Counted from the first letter of the stretch, positions 8,547-17,957 are shown. The stretch: DNA of 64,000 nucleotides from an uncultured Pedobacter sp. (GCF_913776295.1 NZ_CAJYOJ010000064.1:62001-126000); one strand, 5' to 3'. Notes: generated by a model not told the origin, from the letters alone. Program-made: numbers and translations.

Positions 8547-11500
8547 ATGAGAATAAATTTTACAAAGATAATATGCCTGATGGCACTACTACTACTCGTC
8601 GCTACCAGTATGTATGGTCAACAACGGATGGGCGACAACCTGGGGAATCATAAAGCCACTAACAATCTGGACATGAATGGTAAAAACCTGAATCGGGTTC
8701 AAGTGGTCAACGCAGAGAACGTCGTGATTGGAACCGCTTCAGCTGTTAACAATGCTTCAATTTCATTACAAGTTAACGGGCAAAAAGCGATATTGATTCC
8801 CCGCGTGACCAATCTGCTAGATGCAACAAATCCGGCTATACCTGCGGCTAATCTGCTGGAGGGAATGATGGTTTATGATTTAACAACGCATAAGTTTTAC
8901 ATCAGGGATAATAACTCCTGGATAACGTATGGTTCAACGCGTTTAGCAGATGCCAATATACTGGTAGGTGATGCGACAGGTACGGCCAGGTCAGTTGCGA
9001 TGACAGGCGATGTAACCATTAGCAACGCTGGTGTAACTGCGATCGGTGCTTCGAAAATCCTTACACCGATGATTGCCGATGCAAATGTAACTGCCGTTAA
9101 ACTGGCTGATAGTGTTATCGCTCCATCCAAAATGAAAGTTGGAACTGCAGCAAATCAAATATTAAGAACAAATGCAACTAACCGCGCAGTTTGGGCAAAC
9201 GTATCAGACCTCGGTTTTGTTGATTTGATCAGTAACCAAACCATTGACGGTGTAAAAACTTTCTCTTCTAACGGGGGGCTCATTGCAACGGGCAGTTTGG
9301 GACAGGGAACTGTACCCACTTTACCCAATGGCGTCAGGATGTCGTGGATACCCAATAAAGGTGCCTTTCAGGTTGGTTTACAATCCGGTACTGAAGGTCA
9401 GGACAGCAATATCGGACTATATTCTTTTGCCGCAGGGTCCGGAGCAAGTGCAAAAGGAGTTGCATCAGTGGCTTTGGGTATTAATACGCTAGCTTCCGGC
9501 AACAATGCTCTTGCAGTAGGTAATGCCGCTTCAGCGTTAGGGTTGGGCTCGGTAGCCATAGGCTCTAATGTGTCTTCAGGGGCAAATGCAGGATCTTTTG
9601 TATTCGGAGATAACCATACAGTGGCAGGTACTTCGGGTACCAATGATGCAGCAAATCAGATGTTGATGCGTTTTAGGGGAGGATACAAGTTTGTTTCCGC
9701 AATAAACGCGTCAAACGCCGCTACAAAAGGATTAACGATTGGTGCAGATGGCACCGCTTCATACATCGCCAACGCAAGGGCTTTATTTACCCCGCTCTCT
9801 TTGGTGGATAAAGGTTATGTAGATTCGCTTTCAGCAGCTGGCCCTTTCGTAAGCCGTTATCTGGCGCAGACAGTAGCCGGGCAGAAAACATTCAAAAGTG
9901 ACAGTGGATTTGTGGCGATTGGAACTAACGGTAACGGAATCATTCCGGTTACCGGTGCAGGAACCAGGATGATGTTTTATCCGGGCAAGTCAGCTTTCCG
10001 GGTAGGGCAGGTAACCGGCACGCAATGGGATGATTCGAGTGTAGGTGCCGCTTCTACCGCATTAGGATATAATACCACTGCATCTGGCGCAAATTCAATT
10101 GCAATGGGTAGCACAGCCAGTGCACTGGCTCAGGGTGGCGTTGCTATTGGATCTAATGTTTCTACAGGAGCATTCGCCGGCTCTTTCGCATTTGGTGATA
10201 ACAATACTGCAGCAGGTACTTCAGGTACCAATGATGCCGCAAATCAGATGTTGATGCGTTTTAGGGGTGGATATAAACTTGTTTCAGCGATCAATGCATC
10301 AAATGCCGCTACAAAGGGGCTTACTATCGGTGCAAACGGTGTGGCTACCTATTTAGCTAATGCAAGGGCTTTGTTTACACCACTTTCATTGGTAGATAAA
10401 GGTTATGTAGATTCGTTATCTGCAGCCGGGCCATTTGTAAGCCGCTACCTGGCACAGACGGTAGTTGGGCAGAAAATATTTAAAAGTGACAGTGGATTCG
10501 TGGCTATTGGAACCAACGGTGCGGGAATCATTCCGGTTACGGGGGCAGGAACCAGGATGATGTTTTATTCAGGTAAATCAGCGCTCCGGGTTGGACAAGT
10601 ATCGGGTACACAATGGGATGATACCAATGTGGGTACAGGATCAATTGCTTTGGGTTACGATAACATTGCTTCAGGCTCAAATTCTGTGGCCATTGGTGCT
10701 AATGTGTCAACAGGATCATTCGCCGGCTCTTTCGCGTTTGGAGATAATAATACGGCTGCAGGTACCTCGGGTACCAATGATGCCGCAAATCAGATGCTGA
10801 TGCGTTTTAGGGGAGGATATAAATTTGTTTCAGCGATAAATGCATCAAATGCCGCTACAAAAGGACTTACCATCGGTGCTAATGGCGTGGCTACCTATTT
10901 AGCTAATGCCAGGGCTTTGTTTACGCCACTATCATTAGTAGATAAAGGTTATGTAGATTCACTATCAGCAGCCGGACCATTTGTAAGCCGCTACCTGGCA
11001 CAGACAGTAGTCGGTCAAAAAACATTCAAAAGTGATAGTGGATTTGTAGCTATTGGAACAAATGGTGCGGGAATTATCCCGGCCACGGGTGCAGGGTCGA
11101 GGATGATGTTTTATCCCGGTAAATCAGCATTCCGGGTTGGACAGGTAACAGGTACACAATGGGATGATGCCAGCATTGGTGCCGCTTCCACCGCATTAGG
11201 ATATAACACCACTGCGTCTGGGGCAAATTCAATTGCAATGGGTAACACCGTCAGTGCACTTGCCCAGGGCGGCGTTGCTTTAGGCTCTAATGTGTCCACA
11301 GGATCATTTGCAGGATCATTTGTATTTGGTGATAATAATACTGCAGTAGGGACTTCAGGTACCAATGATGCGGCAAATCAGATGTTGATGCGTTTTAGGG
11401 GAGGATATAAATTCGTTTCGGCGATCAATGCATCAAACGCCGCTACCAAAGGATTGACCATTGGTGCAAACGGTGTGGCTACCTACTTAGCTAATGCCAG

Positions 11501-12767
11501 GGCTTTATTTACGTCACTTTCATTAGTAGATAAAGGTTATGTAGATTCGCTCTCAGCAGCAGGCCCCTTTGTGAGCCGCTATCTGGCGCAGACAGTAGCC
11601 GGGCAGAAAACATTCAAAAGTGACAGTGGATTTGTGGCGATTGGAACTAACGGTACCGGAATCATTCCGGTTACCGGTGCAGGAACCAGAATGATGTTCT
11701 ATCCCGGCAAATCTGCGTTCCGGGTTGGCCAGGTAACCGGTACGCAATGGGACGATACCAGTGTGGGTTCAGGATCAGTTGCTTTGGGTTATAATACCAT
11801 TGCCTCGGGATCAAATGCGGTTGCTGCCGGTAGTGGCGGAACTTCCAGTGGTAATAATAGCTTTTCATATGGTACTTCGAATAGCGCTACCGATTCAGAA
11901 GCTTTCGCAGGCGGAGGTTTAAGTACTGCCAGCGGAGCGCGATCCATGGCTGTAGGTTTGCAAGCTTCAGCATCCGGGACTGAATCATTTGCCTTGGGCA
12001 AATACGTTACTGCTGACGCTGCGCAAGCGGTTGCTATTGGGGCATTTGCTTCTACTAACGGTTTTTCCGGAGCATTTGCACTGGGTGATGGATCTGGTTC
12101 ATCGGCCAACACGCTAAAATCACTTGCTGCCAATCAGATGGTGATGAGATTTGCAGGGGGGTATCGTTTCTACACATCAGCTAATCTTTCCTCGTATGTA
12201 GACATCGCTGCTGGTGCCAATGGCGTGAGTATTACGTCCGACAGAAGAAAAAAAGAAAACTTCGAGAAAATAAATGGTGAACATTTTTTGAGTAAAATTG
12301 ATACCATGCAGCTCAGCAGCTGGAATTATAAGGGGCAAGATCCTAAAAGCTTCCGTCATTACGGGCCTATGGCACAAGACTTTTATCAGGCTTTTGGAAA
12401 AGATAGTTATGGCAAGATCGGAAATGATACCACGATCTCCAGCGCGGATATAGATGGCGTAAATATGATCGCCATCCAGGCTTTAATTAAAAGGACTAAC
12501 CAACTTCAGGAAGAGAACAGGTTACTAGCCGAGCGCAATCATGTTTTGGTTAAAGAACTCCAGGATATCAAGGATCATGCTGCCGAAACATTCAAGTTGG
12601 TAAACCACAACCTCGATCAACAGCGTAAAGCACATGAATTACAGCTCATGGCTATCATTGAACTCCTAAAAAAAAGTAATCAAAAGGATGTTAGTGTAGC
12701 CGCAGCACAGGTGTTAGAAACAACAATGAAACATCCAGCCTACACAAATCCGATTAAAGACAGATAA
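8547..12767 (+). CDS. Giant fibre protein: YadA-like head repeats plus S74 endosialidase chaperone
   Basis: About 1406 residues from the ATG at 8547; a TTG at 8538 would add three. A signal peptide precedes the LGNHKAT module shared with two upstream genes. Then come 196-residue units, each opening AGPFVSRYLAQTV and carrying 14-residue YadA-like head repeats (SIALGY, NSVAIG) and an NQMLMRFRGGY segment; units begin near 9834, 10422, 10968 and 11556. The C-terminus (from about residue 1225) is an intramolecular chaperone of the S74/endosialidase type: TSDRRKKEN with the Ser-Asp pair near residue 1231, GPMAQDF, DGVNMIAIQALI, then a coiled coil. These domains trimerise fibres and often cleave themselves off. 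Probably a long trimeric surface fibre. Confidence 0.85.
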   Translation: MRINFTKIICLMALLLLVATSMYGQQRMGDNLGNHKATNNLDMNGKNLNRVQVVNAENVVIGTASAVNNASISLQVNGQKAILIPRVTNLLDATNPAIPAANLLEGMMVYDLTTHKFYIRDNNSWITYGSTRLADANILVGDATGTARSVAMTGDVTISNAGVTAIGASKILTPMIADANVTAVKLADSVIAPSKMKVGTAANQILRTNATNRAVWANVSDLGFVDLISNQTIDGVKTFSSNGGLIATGSLGQGTVPTLPNGVRMSWIPNKGAFQVGLQSGTEGQDSNIGLYSFAAGSGASAKGVASVALGINTLASGNNALAVGNAASALGLGSVAIGSNVSSGANAGSFVFGDNHTVAGTSGTNDAANQMLMRFRGGYKFVSAINASNAATKGLTIGADGTASYIANARALFTPLSLVDKGYVDSLSAAGPFVSRYLAQTVAGQKTFKSDSGFVAIGTNGNGIIPVTGAGTRMMFYPGKSAFRVGQVTGTQWDDSSVGAASTALGYNTTASGANSIAMGSTASALAQGGVAIGSNVSTGAFAGSFAFGDNNTAAGTSGTNDAANQMLMRFRGGYKLVSAINASNAATKGLTIGANGVATYLANARALFTPLSLVDKGYVDSLSAAGPFVSRYLAQTVVGQKIFKSDSGFVAIGTNGAGIIPVTGAGTRMMFYSGKSALRVGQVSGTQWDDTNVGTGSIALGYDNIASGSNSVAIGANVSTGSFAGSFAFGDNNTAAGTSGTNDAANQMLMRFRGGYKFVSAINASNAATKGLTIGANGVATYLANARALFTPLSLVDKGYVDSLSAAGPFVSRYLAQTVVGQKTFKSDSGFVAIGTNGAGIIPATGAGSRMMFYPGKSAFRVGQVTGTQWDDASIGAASTALGYNTTASGANSIAMGNTVSALAQGGVALGSNVSTGSFAGSFVFGDNNTAVGTSGTNDAANQMLMRFRGGYKFVSAINASNAATKGLTIGANGVATYLANARALFTSLSLVDKGYVDSLSAAGPFVSRYLAQTVAGQKTFKSDSGFVAIGTNGTGIIPVTGAGTRMMFYPGKSAFRVGQVTGTQWDDTSVGSGSVALGYNTIASGSNAVAAGSGGTSSGNNSFSYGTSNSATDSEAFAGGGLSTASGARSMAVGLQASASGTESFALGKYVTADAAQAVAIGAFASTNGFSGAFALGDGSGSSANTLKSLAANQMVMRFAGGYRFYTSANLSSYVDIAAGANGVSITSDRRKKENFEKINGEHFLSKIDTMQLSSWNYKGQDPKSFRHYGPMAQDFYQAFGKDSYGKIGNDTTISSADIDGVNMIAIQALIKRTNQLQEENRLLAERNHVLVKELQDIKDHAAETFKLVNHNLDQQRKAHELQLMAIIELLKKSNQKDVSVAAAQVLETTMKHPAYTNPIKDR
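9834..12100 (+). repeat. Tandem 588-bp (196-residue) repeats in the fibre gene
   Basis: The GPFVSRYLAQTV motif recurs with unit starts at about 9834, 10422, 10968 and 11556, so spacings are 588, 546 and 588 bp. The short unit (10422-10967) lacks exactly 42 bp, equal to one 14-residue YadA-like head repeat. A partial unit precedes the array (9240-9833), and the last unit diverges after about 11800. Units keep near-identical protein but differ at many synonymous sites. Confidence 0.85.
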
Positions 12768-12866
12768 TCCTGATTTTAGTCTTATGGCATGATAAAACAA
12801 GTTGAATGAATGTTGGACACCTGTTTCGGTAGTTTAAGTTAGTTTCCGCATTGAACATTTAAAAAA

Positions 12867-13343
12867 ATGGACAGAAAAATAGCTATAAAGAAGTTAGCGT
12901 CAAGAATAAATCTGATGCTTCCCTGCATATACTCAGAAGAATTAACAGCGCATGCATTAGTTATCCCTTTTCTGCAGATTGTGGGAGCTGACGAAAAAAT
13001 ACCTGAATCAGGTTCAGCAATCAGTATGCTGATGAAAAGGAGAAATGGCCATTCTAATTTTGCCATCTTTCAATATAACAAGCTGAATATTATGGTGGCA
13101 TACAGCCACCATCAACACAATATGGATGAATGTAAGACTTTTTTAAACGATTATTGGAGAAAGTTCAGATCTAAGTTTGGCCTTATTACCAATGGTATAA
13201 AATATGAAATGTATTCTGCTGCTATGATCTACCGGAATGATTATTCCAAGCCCCTATTTAACTTTTGTATTACGACAACTCATGCGGGTAAGATTAATAG
13301 CATAATCAATCAGTATCAGGATCTTCTGGTGTTAAACTTATAA
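12867..13343 (+). CDS. Small protein resembling the HsdR N-terminal domain
   Basis: A 158-residue soluble protein. The pattern matches the type I restriction R-subunit N-terminal (HSDR_N) fold: an early helix with EELTAHALVIPFLQIVGAD, and later FGLITNGIKYEMYSA, like the LTNGxxYxFY segment of that family. The catalytic strand that normally reads like IECK here reads NIMVAYSH, so the nuclease metal site seems lost. It lacks helicase motifs and is not beside any hsdM/hsdS. It lies 100 bp after the fibre gene and 5 bp before another small gene. Role unknown. Confidence 0.5.
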   Translation: MDRKIAIKKLASRINLMLPCIYSEELTAHALVIPFLQIVGADEKIPESGSAISMLMKRRNGHSNFAIFQYNKLNIMVAYSHHQHNMDECKTFLNDYWRKFRSKFGLITNGIKYEMYSAAMIYRNDYSKPLFNFCITTTHAGKINSIINQYQDLLVLNL

Positions 13344-13348
13344 TTTAC

Positions 13349-13669
13349 ATGGGAACATCAAAATTCAGTGTAACCAGTATTGAGAAAGCAAAACAGCTGC
13401 ATACTCAGTTTCCGCACGAGGTGCATGAATTTTTTACTTATTTAAAATTATACATTACTTATAACGGCCATGATAATCTGGTTGAAAAGCGTTTGATAAA
13501 TTATCTTGATCAATACCAGGAACAGATGGATAGCGACGCTTTGACATTTGCGTACATGCTTTTTCAACCCTCTTCAGCACGTTTTGTTGAGCATTGTATC
13601 TTATCATACGCCATCCACTCTGATAGCAGTACTTACTTTGCAGATTATGTAAAAGCCAACTATTTATAA
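13349..13669 (+). CDS. Hypothetical protein, 106 residues
   Basis: I do not recognise this family. The protein is small, soluble, probably all-helical (SIEKAKQLHTQFPHEVHEFFTYLKLY, then acidic and aromatic helices), with no signal peptide. It starts 5 bp after the HsdR-N-like gene, so the two are likely one transcriptional unit and may act as partners. It lies between fibre-like genes, yet is cytoplasmic in character. Confidence 0.6.
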   Translation: MGTSKFSVTSIEKAKQLHTQFPHEVHEFFTYLKLYITYNGHDNLVEKRLINYLDQYQEQMDSDALTFAYMLFQPSSARFVEHCILSYAIHSDSSTYFADYVKANYL

Positions 13670-13777
13670 TGATATGGGCTGAATATAAATGTCGACAAAA
13701 AAGATGAAAGAAAGGTTTGGGATGATGCCCCGGCCTGAATTAACGAACACAAACTTTTTATTAATATCCTTTAAGAA

Positions 13778-14569
13778 ATGAAAAACAAGATTTTCCTTAT
13801 GATGCCATTGTTGTTCTTAACAACAATTGGTCTGGCACAAATTAAAATCGGCGCAAGCACAGGTACGCCAAATGCAGGAGCCATGTTAGAAGTGGAAAGC
13901 AGTAACCGTGGTTTCTTACTGCCCCGAATAGCTTTAACCTCTAACACCATGACACTAAATAGTGTTACCCCTCCAAATGGAATGATGGTGTTTAATACGA
14001 ACACCTCTACTTCAGGAGGATTAGCCGGTACTGGTTTGTATGTGTGGAATGGCCAATGGACCCTGATATTGGAAAGTAGCGCAGCAGACCCGGCTGGTTC
14101 TTATAAGCTTTCTGCGGCTAACTCGATGACTGGGTACTTATTATGCGACGGATCTGCCGTATCGCGGACAACTTATGCGGGTCTGTTTGCGGTTATCGGG
14201 ACTTCATTTGGTTCTGGTGATGGTTCATCAACCTTCAATCTACCGGATTTTAGGGGTCGTGTTTTTGGTGGTGTAGGTTCAGGTCCGGGTTTGTCTACAA
14301 GAAATTTGGGAAATTATATTGGAACGGAAACGGTAACATTAAGCTCCTCGAACATGCCCGCTCATAGCCATAGAACATCTCTGGCTGCAGATGGAAATGA
14401 CGGATCATTTGGCAATACGGGTTCCACTCGCTATACTGAAGCAATAGGTGGAACACCGAACCTTAATGCTCCTGTAGCATGGACAGATTCTTCTGGAAGC
14501 AATTCTCCCTCACCATTCTACATCATGCAACCAACATTATTTGCTGGTAATACTTTTATTAAATTCTAA
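13778..14569 (+). CDS. Phage tail collar domain surface protein (copy 1)
   Basis: A 263-residue protein with a signal peptide ending GLAQ. The N-terminal module (GASTGTPNAGAMLEVESSNRGFLLPRIALT, PPNGMMVFNTNT, LYVWNGQW) is a variant of the module in the genes upstream. From about residue 110 it is a tail-collar (microcystin-dependent protein-like) domain: GYLLCDGSAVSRTTYAGLFAVIGTSFGSGDGSSTFNLPDFRGR. The C-terminus ends in MQPTLFAGNTFIKF. This domain is common in phage fibres and in secreted Bacteroidota proteins. A tandem paralogue follows 27 bp later. Probably an exported fibre tip or adhesin. Confidence 0.82.
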   Translation: MKNKIFLMMPLLFLTTIGLAQIKIGASTGTPNAGAMLEVESSNRGFLLPRIALTSNTMTLNSVTPPNGMMVFNTNTSTSGGLAGTGLYVWNGQWTLILESSAADPAGSYKLSAANSMTGYLLCDGSAVSRTTYAGLFAVIGTSFGSGDGSSTFNLPDFRGRVFGGVGSGPGLSTRNLGNYIGTETVTLSSSNMPAHSHRTSLAADGNDGSFGNTGSTRYTEAIGGTPNLNAPVAWTDSSGSNSPSPFYIMQPTLFAGNTFIKF

Positions 14570-14596
14570 GTTTTACTTTTTTACTATATTTTCGAA

Positions 14597-15424
14597 ATGT
14601 ACTCACTTCCGAAATCTATGCTAATTTTTAAAAATATTGCTCATATTAATTTCCTGACAAGCCTGCTTATATATGGAATTTCTTTTGTAAGTGTTGGCCA
14701 GGTAAAAATTGCGACATCTGCAGGAACGCCAAGCGCTTCTGCCATGATTGATGTAGAAAGTTCCAATCGTGGTTTTTTGTTACCAAGAATTGCCTTGAGT
14801 TCTTCTACCATGCAGTTAAATGGTACTACGCCCGCAGATGGGATGATGATTTTTAATTCCAATGATGTTACTACAAATAACTTAAAGGGAGCAGGCGTCT
14901 ATATTTACTATGGCAACTCCTGGAGACTGTTACAAGAATATAAAAATCTGGATCCGGTTGGGGTATATAAGTATTCTGCTACCAATACACTTAATGGCTA
15001 TTTGAAATGTGATGGTTCTGCGGTTTCGAGATCAGGTTATTCCGCTTTATTCTCATTAATCGGAACCGCTTTTGGTAGCGGTGACGGATCAACCACTTTT
15101 AATCTGCCTGACCTAAGAGGACGCATCTATGCAAACATCGGTGCAGGATCAGGTTTACCTTATAGGTCTTTGGCGGGAATAATGGGATCTGAAACTACTT
15201 CATTAAATGAAAATTATATGCCAGTTCACCGACATCTTGAAAGTCTTGCAGCAGATGGAAATGATGGATCGTTTGGGAATACCAGGCCAACAGTATTTTC
15301 CGAGTCAATAGGTGGAAATCCTAATCTTAATGCATCTGTAGCCTGGACATCTTATGAAGGCGGTGGGCCTATCAATCTCATGCAACCAACTATGTTTGCG
15401 GGTAGTTTTTTTATTAAATATTAA
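14597..15424 (+). CDS. Phage tail collar domain surface protein (copy 2)
   Basis: A 275-residue tandem paralogue of the previous gene. The N-terminal module is retained (SASAMIDVESSNRGFLLPRIALS, ADGMMIFNS), and so is the collar domain (GYLKCDGSAVSRSGYSALFSLIGTAFGSGDGSTTFNLPDLRGR). The N-terminus is longer; the ATG at 14597 gives MYSLPKSMLIF before a hydrophobic stretch, and an internal Met near residue 8 could also serve. It is the last gene of the surface locus. The 415 bp after it (15425-15839) are AT-rich with no gene that I can support. Confidence 0.82.
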   Translation: MYSLPKSMLIFKNIAHINFLTSLLIYGISFVSVGQVKIATSAGTPSASAMIDVESSNRGFLLPRIALSSSTMQLNGTTPADGMMIFNSNDVTTNNLKGAGVYIYYGNSWRLLQEYKNLDPVGVYKYSATNTLNGYLKCDGSAVSRSGYSALFSLIGTAFGSGDGSTTFNLPDLRGRIYANIGAGSGLPYRSLAGIMGSETTSLNENYMPVHRHLESLAADGNDGSFGNTRPTVFSESIGGNPNLNASVAWTSYEGGGPINLMQPTMFAGSFFIKY

Positions 15425-15839
15425 GTAATTTGTAACGAATGTATAATGATTTTTTTGAAAATTTAACTTATAAACTTGAACAGCCGTTATTCAGGATATC
15501 ATCTGATTTTTAAAAATCTTTTCTTCTCCGTATGGATACAACTCGGCCTAAAACCTATAAATGCAATAGTTTAAACATGATCTATCATTTTGTCTCAGGG
15601 TTTAGACTGTTCCTGATTGCTTTATAAAATATTCAGATTTACTTCAGTTAAGTAATATAATGGATCAACTTACGCTAAGTTGATCTTAATTATTTCATGC
15701 GATATCATGATACAGTGGTTATTGCAAGATCCTGGTTAAATAATGACCAGCTACCTATCTTACGTTTACTCAAAACACCGCTTTAATAATATGAGTTTTA
15801 TATAATTTCGACGCGTTAATAAGTCTTTAGCCTTACAAG

Positions 15840-17147
15840 TTGGAAGATCATCTGCAAGTTGCTATGTTTGGGCTTAATCGTCCTATTTATCCCATGCATC
15901 CCGTTTTTCTATTACTGATTGGTGCGATATTTATATCCCTTAGTAATGTTATGCAGATATTCATTCATAGCAAAAAAAATAAATATCTCCGCATGCTGTT
16001 ATCTATCTCTCTGTTTGGCATGATGTGGTTTTTGATGATTTTCTTTCTGACAGTATCTGGAGACATACAACGCTATCCGTTATTGTACAATAAGGGGCTA
16101 CCGCTATATTATCTAATTACGCCATTTTTCTATCTTTATGTTAAGGGTTCGATTGATTCGGAACAATCACGGTTCAAGGTTTCTCATTTATGGCATGTGA
16201 TTCCCTCGATACCTGCGCTCCTTGCCATTATTCCATATAATTTACTTAGTAAAGAGGAGCAAATAAAGGTTGTTAAAGGTTTGGTCAAAAATATGGATCA
16301 GTTGTTTATCCCTAATCCATATATCGTAAGTAATTGGCATTGGATTGTGCTACCCGGCATAGCGTGTGTATATTGTATTTTTTTGTTTTTGGATATCCGA
16401 AAGGCAAACAAAACATTAAAATTAACCACAAATGCCACCATATGGCTTTACATTTATACTGCGGTTTTAACCTTATTTTTTTTATGCACAATATCTGCAA
16501 CATTAAAGGCCCAATTTGATGCCAATGGACCACTTCACGTTTTTCGTAACGGAAAATTCGTTTTTCTTGGCTGCTTTTGCGTATTTACCTTAAGCCTGCT
16601 ATTTAGTATCAATTCCGATTTTGTATTAGGACGCCGTTCTCCGGATTTGTCTGATACCAGGGAAGGTTTATTTAGTGACCAGCGGTTTTTAGAAGGTGAT
16701 GCACATACACTTAACCGCACCGATAATGAAAATATACTTCCTGTTTCACCCGAAATAAGACATCGGAGAAAGATAGATCATCGGCCCAAAATAATTGACC
16801 CGGTATTGGTTAACAAAGTAGAGGTACTGATGAAACAAAAAGAATTTTTCAGAAGATCCGGATTAACGATCAGTGAGTTCTCCAGTTACTGTGATGTTCC
16901 AAATCATAAGCTTAGCGAATTGTTTAATAACCACTATAAACAGACTTTTAATGCATACGTTAATCATTTACGGATTGAATATGTAAAAAAAAGACTGGCA
17001 GAAGGTGATTGGAAACGATTCACATTGGAGGCAATTTCATTAGACGCTGGCTTTGTAACCAGGAATACATTTATCGTTACCTTTAAAAAGATTACCGGTT
17101 ATACCCCCTCAGCTTACATTTCAAATCTCAAGGGAGAAGATACGTGA
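15840..17147 (+). CDS. Membrane-anchored AraC-family regulator
   Basis: A 435-residue protein with about seven hydrophobic segments in residues 18-265 and a C-terminal AraC/XylS DNA-binding domain (about 325-432): SGLTISEFSSYCDVPNHKLSELFN, YVNHLRIEYVKKRL, then LDAGFVTRNTFIVTFKKITGYTPSAY. This arrangement, a multi-helix sensor with a cytoplasmic AraC domain, is widespread in Bacteroidota. The start at 15840 is a TTG; an in-frame ATG at 15864 is a plausible alternative. It is monocistronic. It may regulate the adjacent surface locus, but nothing in the sequence proves this. Confidence 0.85.
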   Translation: MEDHLQVAMFGLNRPIYPMHPVFLLLIGAIFISLSNVMQIFIHSKKNKYLRMLLSISLFGMMWFLMIFFLTVSGDIQRYPLLYNKGLPLYYLITPFFYLYVKGSIDSEQSRFKVSHLWHVIPSIPALLAIIPYNLLSKEEQIKVVKGLVKNMDQLFIPNPYIVSNWHWIVLPGIACVYCIFLFLDIRKANKTLKLTTNATIWLYIYTAVLTLFFLCTISATLKAQFDANGPLHVFRNGKFVFLGCFCVFTLSLLFSINSDFVLGRRSPDLSDTREGLFSDQRFLEGDAHTLNRTDNENILPVSPEIRHRRKIDHRPKIIDPVLVNKVEVLMKQKEFFRRSGLTISEFSSYCDVPNHKLSELFNNHYKQTFNAYVNHLRIEYVKKRLAEGDWKRFTLEAISLDAGFVTRNTFIVTFKKITGYTPSAYISNLKGEDT

Positions 17148-17206
17148 AAATGTATCGATTTTAAATATTGATACATATAAATGTCTTTTTATAAGGTTTT
17201 TAGGGA

Positions 17207-17237
17207 TTGATTGCCATAGTTTTGAAATATAATTTTG
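17207..17237 (+). promoter_or_regulatory. Bacteroidota-type promoter for the 81-residue gene
   Basis: TTG at 17207-17209, a 20-bp spacer, and TAATTTTG at 17230-17237, an exact TAnnTTTG box. It lies about 58 bp before the ATG at 17295. It would overlap any upstream start for that gene, which supports the 17295 start. Confidence 0.5.
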
Positions 17238-17294
17238 TGCCTGCCCTATATCGGTTTGCTGCACTCGTCTATCGCTTACTTATATTATTGTGAA

Positions 17295-17540
17295 ATGGAG
17301 CTTAAAGCAACTATTGAAATTGATATGGATAAAGGGGAGAAACTTCTTGTGATTGTTACAAATTCCCGGGAAGATCAAGATGATCTTTACAATCAATTAT
17401 TGGCAAATATTAAAGCTTTTAAAGATGGTTTAAATTCCAGTGTAGCTCATTTTGCCTATATAACTGCCGGCTACTGGGACAAAAACAATGTCATCGTCTG
17501 GCAGAAACCATTTATTGAATTAAACATCAGTGAAAACTGA
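17295..17540 (+). CDS. Hypothetical protein, 81 residues
   Basis: I do not recognise this family. From the ATG at 17295 it encodes 81 residues with a strand-rich N-terminus (LKATIEIDMDKGEKLLVIVTNS), an acidic amphipathic helix, and an aromatic C-terminal half (YITAGYWDKNNVIVWQKPF). A longer reading from a TTG at 17235 is possible but would overlap the promoter box. There is no signal peptide. The gene is isolated between the AraC gene and the IS element. Confidence 0.5.
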   Translation: MELKATIEIDMDKGEKLLVIVTNSREDQDDLYNQLLANIKAFKDGLNSSVAHFAYITAGYWDKNNVIVWQKPFIELNISEN

Positions 17541-17842
17541 GGTTGATGAACTCATTTTGTTTGATAAATATGGATTGCTTTTAAAATTTATCAGGTAAAT
17601 ATGCATAGTGCGAGGGATAGCATAAATGCTCTTTAGCATACAAAACAACTTTTGCCTGATCAGCTGGATAAAGTTTTGTGCGTTCATCAAACTATCCATT
17701 ATGCTAGTTCGAACTAATCTAAAGTATAGCCGGTCCTAATCAATATTTTTAGAACTTTACATCAATATCTGTTAACAGGATTGTTACAGGGTCTTTATTC
17801 TTACAACTGCACAACCAGTTGAGAGGGGGATAGACAGGGATG

Positions 17843-17870
17843 AACGGGGATGCTCACGCATTCCCGTTTT
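17843..17870. terminator. Terminator-like hairpin in the stretch before the IS element
   Basis: An 11-bp inverted repeat, AACGGGGATGC (17843-17853) and GCATTCCCGTT (17858-17868), with one G-T wobble, a 4-nt loop (TCAC) and a short T tract. It is 300 bp past the 81-residue gene. The rest of 17541-18291 holds only a possible 28-codon gene (17958-18044). Confidence 0.45.
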
Positions 17871-17957
17871 CAAAATATCTGTATATACAATATTTGATAT
17901 GAAAAGCTTTAAAATGCTTCAATTACATCCCCATAGTTCAAATCCAAAAATCTATAA

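Noticed and set aside
9240..12100. Repeat array considered as CRISPR or a non-coding satellite
   Set aside because: Unit length is 588 bp with no spacer structure and the reading frame is open throughout; it is a protein repeat.
11789..12133. Minus-strand open frames inside the fibre gene (up to 114 codons)
   Set aside because: Low-complexity Ala/Pro-rich shadows of the Ala/Gly/Ser-rich repeat region; no independent support.
12867..13343. A functional type I restriction system
   Set aside because: Only an HsdR-N-like domain with an altered active site is present; no helicase motor, HsdM or HsdS.
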